Assembly (NCBI RefSeq): GCF_900110255.1
Contig: NZ_FODD01000061.1
Location: 1 to 37,536 of the forward strand
From: Actinacidiphila rubida
GTDB lineage: Bacteria; Actinomycetota; Actinomycetes; Streptomycetales; Streptomycetaceae
DNA length: 37,536 nucleotides
Direction: 5' to 3'
Below are positions 15,716 to 24,925 of this stretch, in pieces. Below the pieces are notes generated by a model that saw nothing but the letters and a program-made list of their open reading frames with translations, ran no database searches and had not been told where the DNA came from. A program made the translations under genes and the position numbers. Within the stretch, counting starts at the first letter, position 1, and the number at the start of each line of letters is the position of its first letter.

Positions 15716-18700
15716 ATGAGATCCACGCGCTCCATCCCGCGCCTGATAGCGGGGGTGATCGCGACCAGCCTGCTGTTCCTCGGCGGGCAGGTCGTCCCCG
15801 CGGCGGCGGCGGGAGGCCAGAAAGCGGATGCCGTCAAGCCCGCGTCGGCCAGCTCCGCCGACTCCGGCCACTCGGCCGCCGCGCTCAACGACGGCGACCA
15901 GAACTCCTACTGGCAGAGCAGCACCGGCTCGCTGCCGCAGTGGGCCCAGATCGACCTGGGCGCCACGACCCGCATCGACCAGGTGCGCCTGAAGGTGCCG
16001 GCCTCCTGGAAGGCCCGCACCGAGACCCTGGCGATCCAGGCCGGTGGCGACGGCACCAGCTTCGACACCGTGGTCGGCGCGAAGTCCTACACCTTCGCAC
16101 CCTCCGCCGACAACACGGTGACGGTCTCCTTCCCGGCCACCCACGCGCGTTACGTGCGGGCCGAGGTGACCGGCAACTCGGCCGCGAAGACCGCCCAGCT
16201 GTCCGAGATGACGGTGCGCGCGGCGGCCGCCTCGACCGTCAACCTGGCCGCGGGCAAGCCGACCGCCGAGTCCGGGCACGCCGACGTCTACCCCTCGGGC
16301 AACGCGGTCGACGGCAACGCCAGCACCTACTGGGAGAGCACCAACAACGCCTTCCCGCAGTGGTTGCGCGTCGACCTCGGCAGCGCGGTGGCCGTCAACC
16401 AGGTGGTGCTGAAGCTGCCGCCGTCCACGTCGTGGGCGACCCGGACCGAGACCCTGGCGGTCCAGGGCAGCACCGACGGTTCGACCTTCTCCGACCTCGT
16501 GGCCTCGGCCGGGTACACCTTCGACCCGTCCACCGGCAACACGGTCACCATCAACTTCAACCAGGCGACCACCCGGTACGTGCGGCTGAACGTCACGGCC
16601 AACACCGGCTGGCCGGCCGGCCAGATCTCCGAGTTCGAGGTCTACGGCCCCACCACCGGTGACACGCAGGCGCCGACCGCGCCGTCCAACCTGGCGTACA
16701 CCCAGCCGGCCTCCGGCCAGATCAAGCTGACCTGGTCCGCGGCCACCGACAACGTCGGCGTCACCGGCTACGACATCTACGCCAACAACGTCCTGCGCAC
16801 CTCGGTCGCCGGCACCGTGCTGACCTACACCGACAACCAGGCCGACACCGCGACCGTCACCTACTTCGTCAAGGCCAAGGACGCGGCGGGCAACCAGTCG
16901 CCGGCCAGCAACAGCGTCACCCGCACGGGCAGTTCGGGCGACACGCAGGCGCCGACCGCGCCCTCGAACCTGTCCTTCACCCAGCCCGGATCCGGCCAGG
17001 TCAAGCTGACCTGGTCCGCGGCCAGCGACAACGTCGGCGTCACGGGCTACGAGGTCTTCGCCAACGGCACGCAGGTCGGCACCACCGCCGGCTCCGTGCT
17101 GACCTACACCGACAGCCAGCCGGACAGCGCGACGGTGTCCTACTTCGTGCGGGCCAAGGACGCGGCCGGCAACGAGTCCGGCAACAGCAACACCGTGACC
17201 CGGACCGGCACCACGCCCACGGGCACCAACCAGGCGCTGGGCAAGCCGATCACCGCTTCCTCCACCGTGCAGAACTTCGTGGCCGCCAACGCCGACGACG
17301 GCGACGTGACCACGTACTGGGAGGGCACCGGCACCAGCACGCTCACCGTCCAGATGGGCAGCAACGTCGACACCAGCTCGGTGGTCGTCAAGCTCAACCC
17401 GGACCCGGCCTGGGGCGCCCGCACGCAGACCATCGAGGTCCAGGGGCGTGAGCAGAGCGCGAGCGGCTTCACCCAGCTGGTGGCACCCAAGAGCTATGCG
17501 TTCGACCCGGCCTCCGGCAACTCGGTGACCATCCCGGTCACCGCGCGGGTCGCCGACGTGCGGCTGGTGTTCTCCGCCAACTCCGGCGCGGGCGGCGGCC
17601 AGGCGGCCGAACTCCAGGTGATCGGCGTGCCCGGGCCCAACCCGGACCTGACGGTCAGCAGCCTGACCACCACGCCCGCGGCTCCCGTGGAGACCGACCC
17701 GATCACGGTGAACGCCACCGTGAAGAACATCGGCACCAGCGCCGCCGGCGCCACCGACGTCAACTTCTACCTGGGCACCACCAAGGTCGGCACCGCCACG
17801 GTCGGCGCCCTCGCGGCCGGCGCCAGCACCAACGTCACGGCGAGCATCGGCGCCAAGGACGCGGCCACCTACCAGCTCACCGCCAAGGTCGACGAGGCCA
17901 ACGCGGTGATCGAGCAGAACGAGACCAACAACACCACGACCGCCTCGCTGACGGTCAAGCCGGTCGACACCTCCGACCTGGTCGCCTCCCCGGTGGCCTG
18001 GTCGCCGGGCAACCCGTCGGCCGGGCAGAACGTCGCCTTCAGCGTCGCGCTGAAGAACCAGGGCACGGTCGCCTCGGCCGCCGGCGCCCACGGCATCACC
18101 CTGACCGTGCTGGACGCCACCACCGGCAGCGTCGTCAAGACGCTCACCGGTTCCTACAGCGGCAGCATCGCGCCGGGCGCCACCACCGCCCCGGTCGGCC
18201 TCGGCAGCTGGACCGCGGTCAACGGCAAGTACACCGTGAAGACGGTGATCGCCGTGGACGGCAACGAGGTGGCCACCAAGCAGGCCAACAACACCACCAG
18301 CCAGCCGTTCTTCGTGGGTCGCGGCGCCAACATGCCGTACGACTCCTACGAGGCCGAGGACGGCGTGCTCGGCGGCGGCGCCACGGTGCTCGGCCCCAAC
18401 CGCACCATCGGCGACCCGGCCGGCGAGGCGTCCGGCCGCAAGGCCGTGCACCTGGCGGCCAACGGCGACAAGGTCAGCTTCACCACCCGCTCCAGCACCA
18501 ACACCCTGGTCGTCCGCTTCAACATCCCGGACGGCCCGGACACCACGCTGGACGTCTACGTGGACGGCACCTTCCTCAAGGCGATCCCGCTCAGCGCCAA
18601 GTACGCGTGGCTGTACGGCGACGAGACCAGCCCGAGTAACTCGCCCGGCTCCGGTGCCCCGCGGCACATCTACGACGAGGCGAACCTGCTGCTCGGGACG

Positions 18701-19987
18701 ACCGTCGCGGCCGGCCACACCATCACGCTGCAGAAGGACGCGGCCAACTCCGCGGCCTACTACAACATCGACTACATCAACACCGAGCAGGTCACGGCGA
18801 TCCCGAACCCGGACCCGACCAAGTACGTGGTCCCGGCCGGCTTCACCCAGCAGGACGTGCAGAACGCCCTGGACGCCGCGCGCCAGGACACCACCAAGCT
18901 CGGCGTCTACCTGCCCGCCGGCGACTACCAGACGGCGAACAAGTTCACCGTCTACCTGCGCCCGATCAAGGTGATCGGCGCCGGCCCGTGGTTCACCCGG
19001 TTCTTCACCCCGCAGGGCCAGGAGAACACCGACGGCGGCTTCAGCGTGCAGTCGACCGCCAACGGTTCGACGTTCAGCGGGTTCGGCTTCTTCGGCAACT
19101 ACACCAGCCGCATCGACGGCCCCGGCAAGGTCTTCGACCTCAACGGGGTGGCGAACCTGACGGTCGACAACATCTGGATCGAGCACACCATCTGCGCGGT
19201 GTGGGCGACCAACGTCGACAACTCCACGTTCACCAACATGCGCATCCGCGACACCTTCGCGGACGGCATCAACCTCACCAACGGCAGCACCGGCAACCAG
19301 ATCAGCAACGACGAGGCCCGGACCACCGGCGACGACAGCTTCGCGCTGTTCCCCGCCATCGACAACAACAACCAGCAGGAGACTGGCAACACCTTCCAGA
19401 ACCTGACCGTGCAGACCACCTGGCGGGCCGCCGGCCTCGCGGTCTACGGCGGTGGCGGCAACACCTTCAGCAACCTGTACATCGCCGACACGCTCACCTA
19501 CGCCGGCATCACCGTCGGATCGCTCCAGTTCGGCGGGATCCCGGCGCTCGGCTTCGAGTCCTCGCCCCAGACGACCTTCTCCAACATCTCGCTGGTCAGG
19601 GACGGCGGCCACTTCTGGGGCGGGCAGACGTTCCCGGGCCTGTGGATCTATTCCGCGGAGTTCAAGCTCCAGGGCCTGCGGATCAGCAACGTCGACATCT
19701 CCAGCCCGACCTACTCCGGGATCATGTTCCAGACCAAGTGGAACGGCTCCACCTCGCTCAACCCGATCCAGGACACGGTCTTCAGCACCATCAGCGTCAC
19801 CGGCGCCCACAAGAGCGGCGACGCCTACGACGCCAAGTCCGGTTTCGGACTGTGGGCCAACCCGCAGCCCGAATCGGGCCAGGGGCCGGCGGTCGGCTCC
19901 GTGACCTTCAACGGGCTGCAGGAGAGTGACAACGCGGTCGACATCCAGAACACCACGTCGACCTTCACCATCACCGTGAACAACTAG
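15716..19987 (+). CDS. Multimodular secreted GH87 alpha-1,3-glucanase (mutanase/mycodextranase type)
   Basis: 1423 residues from ATG 15716. Signal peptide about 1-32. Modules in order: discoidin/CBM32-like about 38-182 and 185-313, two FN3 domains 316-408 and 409-500 (both starting GDTQAPTAPSN), a third discoidin-like about 503-640, two CARDB-like domains about 643-745 and 751-865, a CBM6/35-like domain about 875-1025 starting YDSYEAEDG, and a right-handed beta-helix catalytic domain about 1036-1423. In the helix D1183 (ADGIN) is followed 23 and 24 residues later by D1206 and D1207 (GDDSF), the same spacing as the catalytic Asp triplet of Paenibacillus AglFH1. Expected activity: cleavage of alpha-1,3-glucan of fungal walls or dental-type mutan outside the cell. 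The many glycan-binding modules suggest insoluble substrate. A strong hairpin follows at 20049. Confidence 0.9.
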   Translation: MRSTRSIPRLIAGVIATSLLFLGGQVVPAAAAGGQKADAVKPASASSADSGHSAAALNDGDQNSYWQSSTGSLPQWAQIDLGATTRIDQVRLKVPASWKARTETLAIQAGGDGTSFDTVVGAKSYTFAPSADNTVTVSFPATHARYVRAEVTGNSAAKTAQLSEMTVRAAAASTVNLAAGKPTAESGHADVYPSGNAVDGNASTYWESTNNAFPQWLRVDLGSAVAVNQVVLKLPPSTSWATRTETLAVQGSTDGSTFSDLVASAGYTFDPSTGNTVTINFNQATTRYVRLNVTANTGWPAGQISEFEVYGPTTGDTQAPTAPSNLAYTQPASGQIKLTWSAATDNVGVTGYDIYANNVLRTSVAGTVLTYTDNQADTATVTYFVKAKDAAGNQSPASNSVTRTGSSGDTQAPTAPSNLSFTQPGSGQVKLTWSAASDNVGVTGYEVFANGTQVGTTAGSVLTYTDSQPDSATVSYFVRAKDAAGNESGNSNTVTRTGTTPTGTNQALGKPITASSTVQNFVAANADDGDVTTYWEGTGTSTLTVQMGSNVDTSSVVVKLNPDPAWGARTQTIEVQGREQSASGFTQLVAPKSYAFDPASGNSVTIPVTARVADVRLVFSANSGAGGGQAAELQVIGVPGPNPDLTVSSLTTTPAAPVETDPITVNATVKNIGTSAAGATDVNFYLGTTKVGTATVGALAAGASTNVTASIGAKDAATYQLTAKVDEANAVIEQNETNNTTTASLTVKPVDTSDLVASPVAWSPGNPSAGQNVAFSVALKNQGTVASAAGAHGITLTVLDATTGSVVKTLTGSYSGSIAPGATTAPVGLGSWTAVNGKYTVKTVIAVDGNEVATKQANNTTSQPFFVGRGANMPYDSYEAEDGVLGGGATVLGPNRTIGDPAGEASGRKAVHLAANGDKVSFTTRSSTNTLVVRFNIPDGPDTTLDVYVDGTFLKAIPLSAKYAWLYGDETSPSNSPGSGAPRHIYDEANLLLGTTVAAGHTITLQKDAANSAAYYNIDYINTEQVTAIPNPDPTKYVVPAGFTQQDVQNALDAARQDTTKLGVYLPAGDYQTANKFTVYLRPIKVIGAGPWFTRFFTPQGQENTDGGFSVQSTANGSTFSGFGFFGNYTSRIDGPGKVFDLNGVANLTVDNIWIEHTICAVWATNVDNSTFTNMRIRDTFADGINLTNGSTGNQISNDEARTTGDDSFALFPAIDNNNQQETGNTFQNLTVQTTWRAAGLAVYGGGGNTFSNLYIADTLTYAGITVGSLQFGGIPALGFESSPQTTFSNISLVRDGGHFWGGQTFPGLWIYSAEFKLQGLRISNVDISSPTYSGIMFQTKWNGSTSLNPIQDTVFSTISVTGAHKSGDAYDAKSGFGLWANPQPESGQGPAVGSVTFNGLQESDNAVDIQNTTSTFTITVNN

Positions 19988-20048
19988 CACCACCGGAACG
20001 GCCAGAAGAACCCGGCCGGACGGCGCATCACCCCGCTCCCGCGGGTAT

Positions 20049-20080
20049 CGGTGTGGGTGATCCTTCGATCACCCACACCG
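20049..20080 (+). terminator. Perfect 14-bp hairpin after the glucanase gene
   Basis: CGGTGTGGGTGATC (20049-20062), loop CTTC, GATCACCCACACCG (20067-20080). It sits 61 bp after the glucanase stop and 20 bp before the next start, so it could terminate the first transcript or, alternatively, sit in the 5' leader of the second. Confidence 0.7.
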
Positions 20081-20100
20081 AGCCATATCCGGGAGACCCG

Positions 20101-20613
20101 ATGAACACCGCGGAACTGCTCGCCGACGCCTTCGGCCGGATCCAGGAGGACGTGCACGGCGCCGTCGAGGGGCTGACCCCCGCCGAACTCGCCGAGCAGG
20201 TCGAACCCGGCGCGAACACCGTGGCCTGGCTCGTCTGGCACCTCGCCAGGGTGCAGGACGACCACGTGGCCGGTGTCACCGGCAGTGAGCAGGTGTGGAC
20301 CGCCGGCGGCTGGCAGGAGCGCTTCGGCCTGCCGTTCCGCGCCGCGGCCACCGGCTACGGCAACACCTCCCACCAGGTCGCGCAGGTCACCGTCGACGAC
20401 CCCGCCCTGCTCACCGGCTACTACGACGCCGTGCACGCGGCCACCCTGGCCTACGTCGCGACGTTGCGCGACGCCGACCTGGACCGGATCGTGGACGAGC
20501 GCTGGGACCCGCCGGTGACCCTCGGAGTGCGGCTGGTCAGCGTCGTCAACGACGACACCCAGCACGCCGGGCAGGCCGCCTTCGTACGCGGGGTGCTGAT
20601 GCGCCGCCGTTGA
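20101..20613 (+). CDS. DinB-fold (DUF664-like) protein
   Basis: 170 residues from ATG 20101, preceded by GGGAGA. A longer in-phase start would read through the hairpin and is rejected. It is a four-helix-bundle pattern with histidines placed like a DinB/mycothiol-transferase metal site: H47 and H55 in WLVWHLARVQDDHV and H155 in NDDTQHAGQAAFVRG. Family members are thiol-dependent S-transferases that use mycothiol in actinobacteria or are uncharacterised; the substrate cannot be read from sequence. It is probably single-gene, given the hairpin upstream and a new promoter/operator downstream. Confidence 0.78.
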   Translation: MNTAELLADAFGRIQEDVHGAVEGLTPAELAEQVEPGANTVAWLVWHLARVQDDHVAGVTGSEQVWTAGGWQERFGLPFRAAATGYGNTSHQVAQVTVDDPALLTGYYDAVHAATLAYVATLRDADLDRIVDERWDPPVTLGVRLVSVVNDDTQHAGQAAFVRGVLMRRR

Positions 20614-20679
20614 GAACGCGCCCCCCGCACGCCCGGCGCGCCCCTGTGCCCGGCTGCCGGGGGACGGTCCCGATGCTAG

Positions 20680-20705
20680 AGTTACTTAGCCTAAGTTAAG
20701 TAACT
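20680..20705. promoter_or_regulatory. Nested palindromic operator before the MFS-MarR pair
   Basis: AGTTACTTA (20680-20688) and TAAGTAACT (20697-20705) are perfect 9-bp inverted arms. Inside lies a second inverted repeat, ACTTAG-C-CTAAGT (20684-20696), that shares half of the left arm. MarR proteins bind such 16-20 bp AT-rich palindromes, and a marR gene is the second gene of the adjoining operon, so autoregulation is likely. The reverse strand also partly resembles an IdeR/DmdR iron box (about 13 of 19 positions). Confidence 0.6.
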
Positions 20706-20730
20706 GCCTCGGGTGGGGAGCACCGGCCAC

Positions 20731-22452
20731 ATGGCGACTGAAGAAGACGCGGCGACACGAATACAGCGGAGGACACCGCGTTTCTCCGCCGACCACCCCC
20801 GCTACAAGTGGGTGGCGCTGTCCAACACCACGCTCGGCATGCTCATCGCCACGATCAACTCCTCGATCGTGCTGATCTCCCTGCCGGCCATCTTCAACGG
20901 CATCGGACTCGACCCCCTGCAGCCCGGCAACGTCAGCTACCTGCTGTGGATGCTGATGGGCTACATGCTGGTCACCGCGGTGCTCGTGGTGACCCTCGGC
21001 CGACTCGGCGACATCCTCGGCCGGGTGAAGATCTACAACCTGGGGTTCCTGATCTTCACGATCACCTCGGTGATCCTGTCCGTCGACCCCCTGCACGGCG
21101 GAGGCGGCGCGCTCTGGCTGATCGGCTGGCGCGTCGCCCAGGCCGTCGGCGGCTCGATGCTGATGGCCAACTCGGCCGCCATCATCACCGACGCCTTCCC
21201 GGCGCGGCAGCGCGGCATGGCGCTCGGCGTCAACATGGTCGCCGGTATCGCCGGCTCGTTCATCGGACTGGTCCTCGGCGGCCTGCTCGCCGAGTGGAAC
21301 TGGCGCTCCATCTTCTGGGTGAACGTGCCCATCGGCCTCATCGGCACCGTCTGGGCCTACCGCTCCCTGCACGACACCGGAGTGCGCCGCCCCGCCCGGA
21401 TGGACTGGTGGGGCAACATCACCTTCGCCGTCGGCCTCACCGCACTCCTCGCCGGCATCACCTACGGCATCCAGCCGTACGGCGGCCACACCATGGGGTG
21501 GACCAACCCCTGGGTGCTCGCCGGGCTCATCGGCGGCGTCGCCATGCTCGTCGTCTTCTGCCTGATCGAGTCGCGGGTCGCCGAGCCGATGTTCCCGCTC
21601 AAGCTGTTCCGCAACGCCTCGTTCGCCGGCGGCAACGCGGCCACCCTGCTCGGCTCGATCGCCCGCGGCGGCCTCCAGTTCATGCTGATCATCTGGCTGC
21701 AGGGCATCTGGCTCCCGCTGCACGGCTACGACTACGCCGACACCCCGCTGTGGGCCGGCATCTACCTGTTGCCGCTCACCGTCGGCTTCCTGGCCGCCGG
21801 GCCCGTCGCCGGCGCCCTGTCCGACCGGTACGGCGCACGCCTCTTCGCGGCCGCCGGCTTCGTGGTGATGGCCGGGTCCTTCGCCGGACTGCTGCTGATC
21901 CCCACCGACTTCAGCTACTGGGTGTTCGCCGTCGTGGTCTTCCTCAACGGCCTGGGCGGCGGCCTGTTCGCCGCGCCCAACACGTCGATCATCATGGCCA
22001 GCGTGCCGCCGGAGTCCCGCGGCGCCGCGTCCGGCATGCGCGCCACCTTCCAGAACGCCGGCATGGTGCTGTCCATCGGCGTGTTCTTCTCCCTCATGGT
22101 GGCCGGCCTCGCCGGATCGCTGCCCGGCACACTCAGCTCGGGCCTCACCGCCCAGGGCGTGCCCGCCGCCAACGCCCACCAGATCGCCCAACTGCCCCCC
22201 GTCGGAACGCTGTTCGCCGCGTTCCTGGGCTACAACCCGATCCAGCAGTTGCTCGGCCCCGACCTGCTCGCCAAGCTCCCCGCCGCCAACGCCCACAACC
22301 TGACCGGCCGCGAGTTCTTCCCGCACCTGATCTCCGGGCCGTTCCACGACGGCCTGGTCGTGGTGTTCACCCTCGCGATCGTGATGTCCTTGGTCGCGGC
22401 CGCGGCATCGCTGATCCGCACCCGCCCCTCCCGCGCCGCGCGGGAGGACTGA
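20731..22452 (+). CDS. DHA2-family MFS drug exporter
   Basis: 573 residues from ATG 20731; a GTG 18 bases earlier is an alternative. It has fourteen predicted transmembrane helices with a DHA2/EmrB-QacA layout. Helix 1 contains TINSSIVLISLPAIF, motif A-like GRLGDILGRVKIYN follows helix 2, and motif C-like GIAGSFIGLVLGGLL lies in helix 5. The long loop near residues 465-530 (PPVGTLFAAFLGYNPIQQLLG) is typical of the subgroup paired with MarR regulators. Proton-driven efflux of lipophilic drugs or endogenous metabolites is expected. It forms an operon with the marR gene 32 bp downstream and lies behind the nested palindrome at 20680-20705. Confidence 0.88.
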   Translation: MATEEDAATRIQRRTPRFSADHPRYKWVALSNTTLGMLIATINSSIVLISLPAIFNGIGLDPLQPGNVSYLLWMLMGYMLVTAVLVVTLGRLGDILGRVKIYNLGFLIFTITSVILSVDPLHGGGGALWLIGWRVAQAVGGSMLMANSAAIITDAFPARQRGMALGVNMVAGIAGSFIGLVLGGLLAEWNWRSIFWVNVPIGLIGTVWAYRSLHDTGVRRPARMDWWGNITFAVGLTALLAGITYGIQPYGGHTMGWTNPWVLAGLIGGVAMLVVFCLIESRVAEPMFPLKLFRNASFAGGNAATLLGSIARGGLQFMLIIWLQGIWLPLHGYDYADTPLWAGIYLLPLTVGFLAAGPVAGALSDRYGARLFAAAGFVVMAGSFAGLLLIPTDFSYWVFAVVVFLNGLGGGLFAAPNTSIIMASVPPESRGAASGMRATFQNAGMVLSIGVFFSLMVAGLAGSLPGTLSSGLTAQGVPAANAHQIAQLPPVGTLFAAFLGYNPIQQLLGPDLLAKLPAANAHNLTGREFFPHLISGPFHDGLVVVFTLAIVMSLVAAAASLIRTRPSRAARED

Positions 22453-22484
22453 CCACACACGATCCGACGAGGGGGCGCCCCGCC

Positions 22485-23063
22485 ATGACACCGACCGACG
22501 GGGGCGGGGCGCCCCCGCAGCCGCCCGTGCCGCCGTCGTCCGCGGTGGCCAGGCTGCGGCTGATCATCGCCCGGCTGTACCGCCAGATGGCCCAGGCGTC
22601 CGGCGACGACCTCAACCTGACGTACGCGCAACTGTCCGCGCTGGCCCGGGTGCAGGAGTACGGCCCGCTGCGGCTGGGGGAACTGGCCGCACGCGAACAG
22701 GTCGCCGCTCCCACCCTGACCCGCACCCTCCGGCCGCTGTCCGCCGCCGGCCTGCTGGCCAAGGAGGCCGACCCCTCCGACGGCCGGTCGCTGCTGGTCA
22801 GCGTCACCGCCGAGGGCGCCGAACTGCTGACCACCATCCGCCGGGAGCGCTCCGAGCTGCTGGCCCGGCGCATGTCCCGGCTCACCGCCGAGCAGACCGC
22901 CACCCTCATGGCCGCGCTGCCCGTCCTCGAACTGCTCCTGACCGAACCCGAGCCGCGGCGCGCCCCGACGCCGGGGGAGGAGCACGCCGGCCGGGAGCCG
23001 GAGCCGGGCCCCGCGGCCGGCACCGAGCCGGCGGACCGGACGGAGCGCAGCGGGGGGCGCTGA
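22485..23063 (+). CDS. MarR-family repressor, probable regulator of the upstream exporter
   Basis: 192 residues from ATG 22485. A flexible Pro-rich N-terminus (1-20) precedes a helical dimerisation segment and a winged helix (about 45-125). The recognition region is LRLGELAAREQVAAPTLTRTLRPL and the wing carries DPSDGRSLLVSVT with the usual Asp-Arg pair. The C-terminal 40 residues are acidic, Pro-rich and probably disordered, longer than typical 140-150 residue MarR proteins. It is co-transcribed with the DHA2 exporter. Expected to release the operator when it binds an exported compound. Confidence 0.85.
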   Translation: MTPTDGGGAPPQPPVPPSSAVARLRLIIARLYRQMAQASGDDLNLTYAQLSALARVQEYGPLRLGELAAREQVAAPTLTRTLRPLSAAGLLAKEADPSDGRSLLVSVTAEGAELLTTIRRERSELLARRMSRLTAEQTATLMAALPVLELLLTEPEPRRAPTPGEEHAGREPEPGPAAGTEPADRTERSGGR

Positions 23064-23084
23064 CCGCCCCGGCGGGAACGCGGA

Positions 23085-23132
23085 CAGGACGGAATCCGGA
23101 CAGGACGGAATCCGGGCAGGACGGAATCCGGG
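23085..23132. repeat. Three tandem 16-bp repeats between convergent genes
   Basis: CAGGACGGAATCCGGA (23085-23100) and two copies of CAGGACGGAATCCGGG (23101-23116, 23117-23132), with a degenerate start of a fourth (CCGGACGG). Each unit contains CGGA-A-TCCG, a small inverted repeat, so the array could fold into serial mini-hairpins and may help end transcription from both sides. Confidence 0.85.
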
Positions 23133-23170
23133 CCGGACGGAGGACGTTGGACCCGCACCCGGCCGGCGCC

Positions 23171-24706
23171 TCAGGGCGCGGACTTCTCGCGGCCCCTCGG
23201 GCCCGGCTCCAGCGGTGGCGCGGAGAACCCGCAGTGCGCGAGGCACTCCGGCCGCGCGGCCTCCGGCTCGCCCTCCTCCTGCTTCAGCGCCTGGGCCGGC
23301 ACCAGGGTGAACGCCAGCAGTGCGGCCAGCCCGCACAGGGCCGCGCAGATCACCATCGACTTGGTGAACGCCGAGTCCAGCTGGTGCGGCCGCCGGTACG
23401 CCTCGCCGGACAGGCCCACGACCAACGGCAGCGCCGCCACGATGAGCAACTGGGCCACGCGGGCCGCCGCGTTGTTGACGCCGCTGGCGATACCGGCGTG
23501 GTCGACGTCCACCGACGCCAGCACCGTCGCCGTCAGGGGCGCCACGCACATGCTCATGCCCAGGCCCTGGACGAACACCCCGGGCAGCACGTCCGTCAGG
23601 TACGACGACGAACCGGGCGAGATGCGGGTGAGCAGCAGCAGCCCGCAGGCGGTCAGCAGCGGGCCCACCGTCAGCAGCGGCCGGGGCCCGATCCTCTGCG
23701 CCAGGGCGCCGGCGGGCGCCGACAGCAGCAGCAACAGCACCGTCAGCGGCAGCGTCGCCAGGCCCGCCCGCACCGCGCTGTAGCCCCCGGACACCTGCAA
23801 CTGCGTCGGCAGCAGGAAGAACACCCCGCCGATCGCCGCGTACAGACACAGCGTCACCACGTTCATCGAGGTGAACAGCCGCGAGGAGAACACCGACAGC
23901 GGCAGCATCGGGTTCGGGCGGCGCTGCTCGGTGCGGATGAACGCGACCCCGCACGCCAGGCCCACGACCGCCGACACCACGACGGGCAGCCAGGTGCCGC
24001 TCCCCGACGCCTCGATCAGCGCGTACGTGATCCCCGCGAGACACAGCGCGGCCAGCGCCGCGCCCGTCACGTCGAAGCTGCCCGAGGCGTTGCGGTCCCG
24101 GCTCTCCGGGACGTGCCGCACCGCGATCGCCACGACCACCGCCGCCAGCGGCAGGTTGATGAAGAAGATCCACCGCCAGCCCGGACCGTCGACCAGGTAG
24201 CCGCCGAGGAACGGGCCGATCGCACCCGCGACACCGCCCAGTCCGGACCACGCGCCCACCGCCTTCGCCCGGTCCTCCGGCCGGAACGAGGACTGCACCA
24301 GCGCCAGCGAACCCGGCGTCAGCAGTGCCCCGCCGACACCCTGCAGAGCCCGGAAGGTGATGAGGGTGCCGGTGTCCTGCGCGAGCCCGCAGGCCGTGGA
24401 GGCCAGCGCGAACCAGACCACGCCGATCGTGAACACGCGGCGCCGCCCGTAGCGGTCGCCGAGACCGCCGCCCAGCAGGATCAGGCCGGCCAGCGTCAGC
24501 AGGTAGCCGTTGACCGTCCACTGCAACGAGGCCAGCGAGGCGCCGAGATCCTCACCCAGCTTGGGCAGCGCGATGTTGACGACCGTGCCGTCCAGCATGG
24601 CCATCCCGGAGCCGAGGACCGAACAGGCCAGGACCCACCGGCCGGCGGCCGAAGCCAGCGGGATGCCCTCCGACGATTCCGGCGGCCCCGCGGCGGTGCT
24701 GGTCAT
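23171..24706 (-). CDS. Second DHA2-family MFS drug exporter
   Basis: 511 residues from ATG 24706, with GGGAG eight bases upstream. Longer upstream extensions run into the divergent pgm region and are rejected. Fourteen helices are predicted: helix 1 carries the DHA2 motif LDGTVVNIALPKLGEDLG, motif A is GGGLGDRYGRRRVF and motif C is GLGGVAGAIGPFLGGYL. The C-terminal tail (about 475-511) is hydrophilic with two cysteines (CLAHCG). It belongs to the EmrB/QacA type and is not close in sequence to the exporter at 20731, so this is not a tandem duplication. It is convergent with the marR gene across the 16-bp repeats, and its start is divergent from pgm by 219 bp. Confidence 0.86.
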   Translation of the reverse strand: MTSTAAGPPESSEGIPLASAAGRWVLACSVLGSGMAMLDGTVVNIALPKLGEDLGASLASLQWTVNGYLLTLAGLILLGGGLGDRYGRRRVFTIGVVWFALASTACGLAQDTGTLITFRALQGVGGALLTPGSLALVQSSFRPEDRAKAVGAWSGLGGVAGAIGPFLGGYLVDGPGWRWIFFINLPLAAVVVAIAVRHVPESRDRNASGSFDVTGAALAALCLAGITYALIEASGSGTWLPVVVSAVVGLACGVAFIRTEQRRPNPMLPLSVFSSRLFTSMNVVTLCLYAAIGGVFFLLPTQLQVSGGYSAVRAGLATLPLTVLLLLLSAPAGALAQRIGPRPLLTVGPLLTACGLLLLTRISPGSSSYLTDVLPGVFVQGLGMSMCVAPLTATVLASVDVDHAGIASGVNNAAARVAQLLIVAALPLVVGLSGEAYRRPHQLDSAFTKSMVICAALCGLAALLAFTLVPAQALKQEEGEPEAARPECLAHCGFSAPPLEPGPRGREKSAP

Positions 24707-24925
24707 CGCTAGCTTCTCCCTACCGGCGGTCACGCCGTGCCGTGGCCCCCGGCGGAGCGCCCTCACCCTATCCTCGCGCAGGCCGGCCGCGGCAGCACGG
24801 CGTGCCGCCGGCACATCCGCCGCACTCGCCCGGCCGGAAGACGGCCCGCCGCCCGCGGTCCCGGTCGGGCACGCGGGAGAATGACCCACCGACACCGCAG
24901 CACCGGACCAGCGAAGGAGACGCGG

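Noticed and set aside
15656..19993. 1445-codon minus-strand open frame opposite the glucanase
   Set aside because: Composition-driven mirror of a high-GC gene; the plus strand has a signal peptide, known domains and catalytic residues.
20680..20705. IdeR/DmdR iron box as the primary reading of this site
   Set aside because: Only about 13 of 19 positions fit, whereas perfect inverted repeats and an adjoining marR gene fit a MarR operator better.
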